The translations under genes were made by a program, and so were the position numbers. From Bog-473 sp036502025 (GTDB lineage Bacteria > Actinomycetota > Acidimicrobiia > Acidimicrobiales > RAAP-2), in NCBI GenBank assembly GCA_036502025.1, contig DASXZJ010000120.1, positions 4,260 to 68,259 on the forward strand: 64,000 bases of DNA, written 5' to 3'. Under the pieces are notes generated by a model. It made no database searches. It had not been told where the DNA came from and saw only the letters and a program-made list of their open reading frames with translations. Shown here one piece after another: positions 58,208 to 64,000 of this stretch. Numbering within the stretch: position 1 is the first letter of the stretch; each line of letters opens with the position of its first letter.

Positions 58208-59002
58208 TCAGGTGGCCTTGCGCTGCGCCTTGAGGTACGCCGCCGTTCCCTCCAGGAACTTCGGCACGTCTTGGGCTTTGGACGCCGCAATGGCGGCGAA
58301 GTACTCGGGCACGTAGACCTGCGCCGCGCCGGCGTCCAGCCCGCCCAGGATGGCGTCGGTGGCGACCGACACCGGCTCGGCCGGCACCGGGATGTCGGGG
58401 ATGTCGTTGTCCGGCAGCCTGAACAGGTCGGTGTCGATCACGCCGGGGTAGACCACCATCACCTTGACGCCGGTGTCCCAGAGGTCCACGGCCATCGCCT
58501 CGGAGAACGCGGTCAGGGCCGCCTTGGAGGCGTCGTAGGCCGCCTCGCCCGGCGCGCTGAGCACGGCCGCGATCGAGGAGATGTTGACGATGGTGCCCGA
58601 GCCCCGCGCCAGCATCTGGGGCAGCAGGGCCATGGTCAGCCGCATGGGCGAGAGGTAGTTGATGTGCATGACGGCGGTGATGGTCTCGATGTCGAGGGCG
58701 GTGGTGTGCCGGCGCTTGGGGATCCCGGCGTTGTTCACCAGCAGGTCGATTCCCCCGAAGGCGTCGAGGGCGTCGACCGCCAGCTGGTCCACGGCATCGA
58801 TGTCGGCCAGGTTGACCACCCACATCCGGCTGTCAGGGGAGTGCACCATGCACCGCTCGACCACCTCGGCCAGCCGGTCACCGCGCCGGGCGCAGATGCC
58901 CACGATGGCGCCGCGGGCGGCCAACGCTTCCGCCAGGCCGGCGCCGATGCCCGAGGACGCACCGGTGACCAGCGTCCGACATCCAGACAGATCGAATCCC
59001 AT
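58208..59002 (-). CDS. Short-chain dehydrogenase/reductase
   Basis: A 264-residue SDR: VTGASSGIGAGLAEALA (cofactor loop), VNNAGIPKRRH, NISSIAAVLSAPGEAAYDASKAAL with the catalytic Ser, Tyr and Lys, then VVYPGVIDTDLF. The Arg pair after strand 2 (CARRGDR) suggests NADP(H). ATG 59002 is the start. It may be co-transcribed with the serine hydrolase 34 bp downstream. The substrate is unknown. Confidence 0.93.
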   Translation of the reverse strand: MGFDLSGCRTLVTGASSGIGAGLAEALAARGAIVGICARRGDRLAEVVERCMVHSPDSRMWVVNLADIDAVDQLAVDALDAFGGIDLLVNNAGIPKRRHTTALDIETITAVMHINYLSPMRLTMALLPQMLARGSGTIVNISSIAAVLSAPGEAAYDASKAALTAFSEAMAVDLWDTGVKVMVVYPGVIDTDLFRLPDNDIPDIPVPAEPVSVATDAILGGLDAGAAQVYVPEYFAAIAASKAQDVPKFLEGTAAYLKAQRKAT

Positions 59003-59051
59003 GGGGATCACCGTACTCACGATGGGCCACCGGCGGCGTGGGCGACCGTCG

Positions 59052-59738
59052 CTATTCGACCACCAGCTGGTAGCCGATGCCCGGGACGGTGCGGAGCATC
59101 CGCCCTTCGTCGTCACCGAGCTTCTTGCGCAGGCGATGGGCGTAGACCCTGACATAGTTGGACTCGGCGCCGTAACCCGGCCCCCACACATCCTTGAGGA
59201 TCATGTGATGGGTGCAGACCTTGCCGGCGTGTTGCGCCAGGTAGGCCAGGAGATCGAATTCGCGGGCGGTCAGGCCGAGCTCGACGCCTCCCAGCCTGGC
59301 CATGTGGTGCACCCGGTCGATGTCCAGCGCGCCGACCTGCGAGCTGGCCGGGCTCGCCGAGCCGTTCTCCTGGCGCGAGGCGGCGTGGCGTATGGCGACC
59401 CGCAGCCGCGCCTCCAGCTCGGGCATGCCGAACGGCTTGGTGACGAAGTCGTCGGCCCCGCCGTCGAGCGCCTCGACCTTGCGTCGCTCGTCGCCGTAGG
59501 CCGAGAGTACGACCACGGGGACACCGGAGAACTGGCGGATGCGGCGGCAGACTTCGAGCCCGTCCAGGTCGGGCAGCCCCAGGTCCAGGATCACCAGGTC
59601 GGGCCGGAGCAGCGCCACCTGGGTGATGGCGTCCGCGCCCGTGTTGGCCGTCACGACATCGTCGCCGCGGGCCGAGAGCCCGATCCGCAGCGCCTTGACC
59701 AGTGACGGGTCGTCGTCGACCACCAGCACCTTGGTCAA
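59052..59738 (-). CDS. kdpE: OmpR-family response regulator, KdpE-like
   Basis: A 228-residue regulator. Receiver domain: VVDDDPSL, phospho-Asp in VILDLGLPDLDGLEV, VLSAYGDE and the Lys in VTKPFGMPEL. Winged-helix output domain: VELGLTAREFDLLAYLAQHAGKVCTHHMIL, YVRVYAHRLRKKL and VPGIGYQLV. This matches KdpE, which turns on the Kdp potassium pump. The start TTG 59738 is uncertain. The cognate kinase lies 24 bp upstream. No kdpFABC genes are in the window. Confidence 0.87.
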   Translation of the reverse strand: MTKVLVVDDDPSLVKALRIGLSARGDDVVTANTGADAITQVALLRPDLVILDLGLPDLDGLEVCRRIRQFSGVPVVVLSAYGDERRKVEALDGGADDFVTKPFGMPELEARLRVAIRHAASRQENGSASPASSQVGALDIDRVHHMARLGGVELGLTAREFDLLAYLAQHAGKVCTHHMILKDVWGPGYGAESNYVRVYAHRLRKKLGDDEGRMLRTVPGIGYQLVVE

Positions 59739-59762
59739 TGCCGGCCCGGTCCCTCAGATCCC

Positions 59763-61313
59763 CTACACATGGGCCGGGACTCTCGCCTGGGTGGGCACGG
59801 TGAAGACCACCCGCGCTCCCGCCACCACGGCGGGATCGATCCAGATGGCGCCGCCGTGGGCCTCGACGAAGGCCTTGGCGATGGCCAGCCCGAGCCCGGC
59901 CCGCCCTCCGCCGCTGTTCTGGCTGAACATCTCGAAGACCCGCTCCCGGTCCTCGGGCGCGATGCCCGGCCCGTCGTCGGACACCGAGATCTCCACCCGG
60001 GGTTCGGGCGAGGCCGCCACCGGCCGGGCCTCGATGCGGATCGGGCTCGGTCCCGGCGAGAGGCGGGCCGCGTTCTCGAGCAGGTTCACCAGGACCTGGC
60101 TGATCAGCATCTGGTCGATGGCCAGCAGGGGGAGATCGGCGGGCACCTCCACCGCGATGCGGGCGGGGGAGATCAGACCGCTCACCGCATCGAGCGCCTC
60201 ACCCACCAATTCGTCGAAGGGGATGTTCGACGGACGGACGGCCAGGGTGCCCGACTCGATCCGGGTCAGGTCCAGCAGGTTGGTGACCAGCCGGGCCAGG
60301 CGGTCGGTCTGCAGCTCGATGAGCTCGAGCAACTCCACTCGGTCGGTCTCACCCATCGCGTCGCCGTCCCGGCGCAGGCTGGACACCGCGGCCTTGACCG
60401 ACGTCAACGGCGTCCGCAGGTCGTGGGAGACGGCGCCCATCATGGCGCCGCGCCAGCGGTCGATCTCCTCCAGCAGCCGCGTGCGCAGTGCCTGGTCCTG
60501 CAGTTCGGCGCGCTCGACCGCGAGGGCGGCCTGGTTGGCGAACGTGCCGAGCAAGTCCCGGTCATGCCGGGCAAACTGCACGTCTTGCAGAACCAGCATT
60601 CCCACGGGCCGGTTGCTCGCCACCAGGGCCACCGCGACGCGACGGGGTGCCGCGCCACCCTGCAGGCCAAGGGATCGGGTCTGGCCGCTTCCGGCGGTGA
60701 GCATCCGGTGATCCCGCGCGGTCAGCGTCTCACCGGCACTGGCGACCACGGACAGCTCGGAGGACCCGGCGCCCGCAGCCGCCACGTCGCGGGCCGGCAG
60801 GACGAGCGCGGTCCAGCGGGGCGTGAACGCGGTCTGCACCGTGTCGGCGATGTGCTCGAGCAACTGCGTGCGGGTCATGTCCCCGATAAGGGCCTGGGAC
60901 AGTTCGAACAGCCGGGCCGCGTCCTGTTCCCGGCGGCCGGCCTCCTCCCGCGCCGCTTGCAGGTTGGTCACGAGCTGGGCGACCACCAGGACCACGGCGA
61001 CGTAGACGACGAGGGCAAGCCAGTTCTGGGGCGAGCGGACGCTCAGGGTGTTGTACGGGGGGAGGAAGAGGGTGTCGTAGAGGATGAAGCCGGCGAGCGC
61101 CCCGGCCGCACCGGGGCCGAAGCCGCCCACCACCACGCCGAGGATCACCGGGACGACGAAGGCGAGCGCCGGGATGGCGAGGCTCAGATGCGTCCGGAAC
61201 GGCAGGAGGACGCCCACCTCGACGCCCAGGCCGGCCAGGGCCACCACGCCACCGACGACGGCTCGCCGCGGTGTGCCTATCGTGGCCTGCATGGTCGCCA
61301 TGGCGTCACTCAC
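59763..61313 (-). CDS. Membrane sensor histidine kinase, KdpD C-terminal half-like
   Basis: A 516-residue kinase: four transmembrane helices of the DUF4118/KdpD type (about 17-115), a GAF domain (about 140-275), the phospho-His in MGAVSHDLRTPLTSVKAA (about 295), and HATPase motifs NLLENAARLS, SDDGPGI and GGGRAGLGLAI. It lacks the N-terminal Walker-type KdpD and USP domains, which are instead encoded as a separate gene divergently at 61397. GTG 61313 starts it, with ATG 61301 as an alternative. It should phosphorylate the KdpE-like regulator downstream. Confidence 0.9.
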   Translation of the reverse strand: MSDAMATMQATIGTPRRAVVGGVVALAGLGVEVGVLLPFRTHLSLAIPALAFVVPVILGVVVGGFGPGAAGALAGFILYDTLFLPPYNTLSVRSPQNWLALVVYVAVVLVVAQLVTNLQAAREEAGRREQDAARLFELSQALIGDMTRTQLLEHIADTVQTAFTPRWTALVLPARDVAAAGAGSSELSVVASAGETLTARDHRMLTAGSGQTRSLGLQGGAAPRRVAVALVASNRPVGMLVLQDVQFARHDRDLLGTFANQAALAVERAELQDQALRTRLLEEIDRWRGAMMGAVSHDLRTPLTSVKAAVSSLRRDGDAMGETDRVELLELIELQTDRLARLVTNLLDLTRIESGTLAVRPSNIPFDELVGEALDAVSGLISPARIAVEVPADLPLLAIDQMLISQVLVNLLENAARLSPGPSPIRIEARPVAASPEPRVEISVSDDGPGIAPEDRERVFEMFSQNSGGGRAGLGLAIAKAFVEAHGGAIWIDPAVVAGARVVFTVPTQARVPAHV

Positions 61314-61396
61314 CGCTTCCCAGGCGTCGCTCTGTCGCCCGACATCGAGTGTACCGACGGCCGTGGCGGCTCACGATCGGCCGGCGTGAGGTATCG

Positions 61397-62557
61397 ATGA
61401 CCGACGACATGACGGGTCCCGACCGCGAGCAGGTAAGGCCGACCGGCCGTTTCCGGGTCTACCTCGGCGCGGCGGCCGGCGTCGGCAAGACCTGCGCCAT
61501 GCTCGACGAGGGTTGGCGGCGCTTTCAACGCGGCGCCGATGTCGTCGTGGGCTTCGTCGAGACCCACAAGCGCCCCTACACGATCGAGCAGCTCCGCGAC
61601 CTACCCGTCCTGCCCCGCAAGAGCGTGGTGTACCGGGACTCGGCCTGGGAGGAGATGGATGTCGACGCCGTCATCGCCCGGCGACCCGAGGTGGTCCTCA
61701 TTGATGAGCTGGCCCACACCAACGTGCCCGGCTCGGGTCCCCACGAGAAGCGCTGGGAGGACGTCCTCGAGATTCTCGCCGCTGGGATCGCTGTCATCAG
61801 CACCGTCAACATCCAACACGTGGAGTCCCTGTCCGATGCGGTCGAGCGGATCACCGGGGCCGCTGTCCGCGAGCGGGTGCCCGATTGGGTGGTGCGGCGG
61901 GCCGATCAACTCGAGCTGATCGACTCCTCGGCCGACCAGCTCCGCCGCCGCATGGTGCACGGCAACATCTATCCGGCGGCCAAGGTGAACGCGGCGCTGT
62001 CGGGGTTCTTCCGGATGGAGAATCTGGTGGCGCTGCGTGAGCTCTCGCTGCGCTTCGTGGCCGACGAGACCGAGGAGGAGCTCCTCGAGTTCCTCCGCTC
62101 GCGGGGCCCGAACGCCTCGAGCGATGTATGGGACACCGCCGAACGCATACTGGTCGCGGTGACCGGTGCGCCGGGAAACGACACCGTCATTCGCCGGGCG
62201 GCTCGTATGGCGGCCCGCATGAAGGCGGACCTCCTGGTGCTCCACGTGGCGTCGGGCGATGCCGAGGCGGCCTCACGCAGCACGGACCGGTTGGAGGAGT
62301 TGGCCCGCGATGTCGGGGCGGGCTGGCTGGTCGTCGAAGGCGAGGACGTCGCCGCCACGATCATGGCCACCGCCACCGATCACCAGATCACCCAGATCGT
62401 GCTCGGGACCTCAAAGCTCTCGCGCTGGCAGTCGCTCACCCGCGGGTCGGTCATTCAGCAGATCCTGCGCATGGCCTCCGACGAGTCGATCGACGTCCAC
62501 GTCATCGCCCGCATGACCGAGCGGTCGCCTCGCCTGAGCGAAGAGACCACCGACTAG
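61397..62557 (+). CDS. kdpD: Stand-alone KdpD N-terminal domain with universal-stress (USP) domain
   Basis: A 386-residue soluble protein equal to the N-terminal cytoplasmic half of KdpD. It has the Walker A loop GAAAGVGKTCAML (about 18-30), ETHKRPYTIEQLRDLPVLPR, LIDELAHTNVPGS, and VNIQHVESL in the KdpD domain (about 10-225), then a USP domain (about 245-375, with ILVAVTGAPGND and VLGTSKLSRWQSLTRGSV). ATG 61397 has GAGG 6 bases before it. It is divergent from the kinase half. The two may assemble as a split KdpD. Its stop overlaps the next gene tail-to-tail by 4 bp. Confidence 0.88.
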   Translation: MTDDMTGPDREQVRPTGRFRVYLGAAAGVGKTCAMLDEGWRRFQRGADVVVGFVETHKRPYTIEQLRDLPVLPRKSVVYRDSAWEEMDVDAVIARRPEVVLIDELAHTNVPGSGPHEKRWEDVLEILAAGIAVISTVNIQHVESLSDAVERITGAAVRERVPDWVVRRADQLELIDSSADQLRRRMVHGNIYPAAKVNAALSGFFRMENLVALRELSLRFVADETEEELLEFLRSRGPNASSDVWDTAERILVAVTGAPGNDTVIRRAARMAARMKADLLVLHVASGDAEAASRSTDRLEELARDVGAGWLVVEGEDVAATIMATATDHQITQIVLGTSKLSRWQSLTRGSVIQQILRMASDESIDVHVIARMTERSPRLSEETTD

Positions 62558-63276
62558 CTGCGGCCGAGGTCCAGGAAGGCTGCCTCGGCGGCCACCCTGG
62601 CCGCCAGCTCCATGCAGCGGTTGAGATGCGCCAGCGCCTTGGCCCGTCGGGGGTCACGGGCCAGGTAACGGCCGACAGCCAGTAGGTCGGCCGAACCATC
62701 GGGCTTGCTCAGCGCGAACACCGCCTGGTCGACGATGTGCTCATCGGGCCGGTCGCTGATGCCCCGGTAGACGGACCACCCGACCCCGGCCGCCTCGCAG
62801 ACCTCGGCTACCCCCGCCGCCTCCATGTCGACGGCTCCGAACCCCGTGGCGAGGATCGGGCGCCACACCTCGTCATCGTCGAAGAGCCCGTCGGTCGTCA
62901 TCAGGCCGCCCCGGGCCACTCGGGGGGCGAGCGGATGGGTGAGGAAGACCGGTCCGTCGGGATGGAGCTGCACCCGCCTGGGCACCATGAGCGCGCCGAC
63001 CGGCAGTCCTGGGTCCAGCCCGCCGGCGATGCCCACCACCATGACGTGGTCGAAGGGCCCGGTCGCCAGCACCTTGGTGGTGGCCTCCCGGGCCGTGGCC
63101 GGCCCCATGCCGATGGTCCCGGCGGCCACCGACCATTTTCCCACCGTCCCCCGATGGGAGAACACGGCGTCACCATCGGTGCGGGCCAACCCACCGGCTC
63201 GCACCACCGCCTTCAACTCGGGGCGCATGGGGGCCAGCACGGCCACCCGTCGGGTCGGCTCCTCTGGCGTGCTCAC
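62554..63276 (-). CDS. Nucleoside phosphorylase/nucleosidase-family protein (MTAN-like)
   Basis: A 240-residue protein of the purine-nucleoside phosphorylase/MTA-SAH nucleosidase fold. RRVAVLAPMRPELKAVV at the start, GTIGMGPATAREATTKVL, HVMVVGIAGGLDPGLPVGALMVP and the base-binding FGAVDMEAAGVAEVCEAAGV (MExA motif), then RGISDRPDEHIVD, follow the family order. GTG 63276 is the chosen start. It may be hopanoid-associated (HpnG-like) or an MTA/SAH-type enzyme; the sequence does not decide. Confidence 0.83.
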   Translation of the reverse strand: MSTPEEPTRRVAVLAPMRPELKAVVRAGGLARTDGDAVFSHRGTVGKWSVAAGTIGMGPATAREATTKVLATGPFDHVMVVGIAGGLDPGLPVGALMVPRRVQLHPDGPVFLTHPLAPRVARGGLMTTDGLFDDDEVWRPILATGFGAVDMEAAGVAEVCEAAGVGWSVYRGISDRPDEHIVDQAVFALSKPDGSADLLAVGRYLARDPRRAKALAHLNRCMELAARVAAEAAFLDLGRS

Positions 63277-63359
63277 CTCTCCATCATGGCGGACCAGTCG
63301 GTAGCGTGGGCGGAGCGGCCCAGCCCGAGGCGGCCGACGGAGCCAATTGGAGGAAGCCC

Positions 63360-63737
63360 ATGTCCAGCGCCGAGCAGGTTGTGCGCGACTTCTGTGCCGC
63401 GGTGAGCACGCGCGACGCCGAAGCGTTGCGCCCGTTCCTCGCCGACGACGTCGTGTACCACAACATCCCGATGGATCCGGTCGTCGGCCTCGACGCGACC
63501 ATCGCGTTCGCGCAGGGGTTCCTGGCAATGTGTCAGAGCATGACGATCGAGACGCTGAACCTCGCGGTGCGCGGCAACGTCGTGCTGACCGAGCGGATCG
63601 ACACGTTCACGGTGGGCGACGTCGTCGCGCCGCTGCCGGTCATGGGCACGTTCGAAATCCGCGACGGCAAGATCGCCGCGTGGCGCGACTACTTCGACAT
63701 GGCGCAGATCACCGCCGCACTCTCCGGCGCGTCGTAA
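63360..63737 (+). CDS. Limonene-1,2-epoxide hydrolase-like (SnoaL fold) protein
   Basis: A 125-residue cone-shaped alpha/beta protein. Residues corresponding to the Asp-Arg-Asp catalytic set of limonene epoxide hydrolase can be recognised: Arg and Asp in TERIDTF and Asp in WRDYFDMAQ, with YHNIPMDPVVG lining the pocket. ATG 63360 has GGAGGA upstream. It probably hydrolyses a small epoxide or lactone-like compound. The gene stands alone between the nucleosidase and a partial gene. Confidence 0.87.
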   Translation: MSSAEQVVRDFCAAVSTRDAEALRPFLADDVVYHNIPMDPVVGLDATIAFAQGFLAMCQSMTIETLNLAVRGNVVLTERIDTFTVGDVVAPLPVMGTFEIRDGKIAAWRDYFDMAQITAALSGAS

Positions 63738-63756
63738 CCCACAAGGGCCGCGCCGC

Positions 63757-64000
63757 CTAGCTGATGACGACGAACGCGTCGACGTCGACCTTGGGATGGC
63801 CGGTGGTTCCGACCACCGTCACGACCAGGCTGTGCGAGATCCCGGCCGTCACCTTCGTGACGTAGCGCACCTTGCCGAACGACCCCGGCCCGTGCGTGTG
63901 CACGACCGCGGTCGTGCCGCCGTCGAGCGAGAGGTCGGCGTCGCCGTTACCCGTCGCCACGGTGGTGACGAACCCGACCTGCACGCCCTTGAAGGTGAAC
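63757..64000 (-). CDS. C-terminal part of an exported or surface protein (partial)
   Basis: The frame is open from the right edge (FTFKGVQVGFV...) to its stop at 63757, so only the last ~80 residues are seen. The pattern of alternating beta strands with DADLSLDGG, VRYVTKVTAG, SHSLVVTVVGTTGHPKVDVDAFVV is that of a carbohydrate-binding-like beta-sandwich found at the end of secreted proteins. The start is outside the window. The exact family is not identified. Confidence 0.6.
   Translation of the reverse strand, partial: FTFKGVQVGFVTTVATGNGDADLSLDGGTTAVVHTHGPGSFGKVRYVTKVTAGISHSLVVTVVGTTGHPKVDVDAFVVIS

Noticed and set aside
59769..61400. 543-codon + strand frame opposite the sensor kinase
   Set aside because: Shadow of the kinase gene; no recognisable domain.
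1..64000. tRNA or rRNA genes
   Set aside because: Looked for T-loop-like and rRNA-like segments by eye and saw none; a covariance search would be needed to exclude them.

Overview
The window is high-GC DNA from an actinobacterium, most likely of the class Acidimicrobiia or a close uncultured relative. Three points support this: frequent GTG and TTG starts, many F420/P450/Rieske/SDR-type enzymes, and above all a ~42-residue 'GYWLVASDGGIFSFGDA' repeat module attached to three unrelated secreted enzymes, which is characteristic of Acidimicrobiales. No rRNA, tRNA, CRISPR array, transposase or prophage was found.

Layout. (1) 1-11.1 kb: secreted and surface proteins (a partial exported protein, a lipoprotein, a GH16 glucanase, a CAP-domain protein and an S53 sedolisin protease, the last three with the repeat module) around a divergent DevS/DevR-type two-component system. 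DevR-box-like palindromes lie in front of the three repeat-bearing genes. (2) 11.3-17.8 kb: small-molecule metabolism on the + strand: a frameshifted alpha/beta hydrolase, a PhyH dioxygenase, a GNAT enzyme, a crotonase, a SIMPL protein, and a P450-ferredoxin-hydrolase group. (3) 17.8-32.3 kb: catabolic and redox genes: a TetR/MFS efflux pair with two operators, a TetR-SDR-DUF3445 operon divergent from a VOC-BVMO-oxidoreductase-epimerase-LLM operon with a palindromic operator between them, then zwf, two amidohydrolases, a nitroreductase and an SDR. (4) 32.4-57 kb: a large nitrogen-scavenging locus. (5) 57-64 kb: a serine hydrolase, an SDR, a split KdpD/KdpE system, a nucleosidase, an epoxide-hydrolase-like protein and the end of an exported protein.

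The standout is region 4. On the minus strand an isochorismatase-like cysteine hydrolase and an ABC solute-binding protein are followed, at 45475-45605, by a near-consensus ykkC (guanidine-I type) riboswitch. Below it lies a tightly packed run: glutamine-synthetase-like ligase, creatininase family protein, class I amidotransferase/gamma-glutamyl hydrolase, fused dual ABC ATPase, two permeases, a ureohydrolase, a Rieske oxygenase, an unrecognised 214-aa protein and an MBL hydrolase. Allantoinase plus an M20 hydrolase converge on its end. On the + strand a ureohydrolase resembling the cyanobacterial Ni-dependent guanidine hydrolase sits directly before ureABCFGD. A nitrilase and two more ureohydrolases follow. 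The simplest reading is import and breakdown of guanidine, alkylguanidines, creatinine-like or ureide compounds to amines, urea, ammonia and CO2, with the amines captured by gamma-glutamylation. The riboswitch and urease are seen directly; the substrate range and pathway order are inference.
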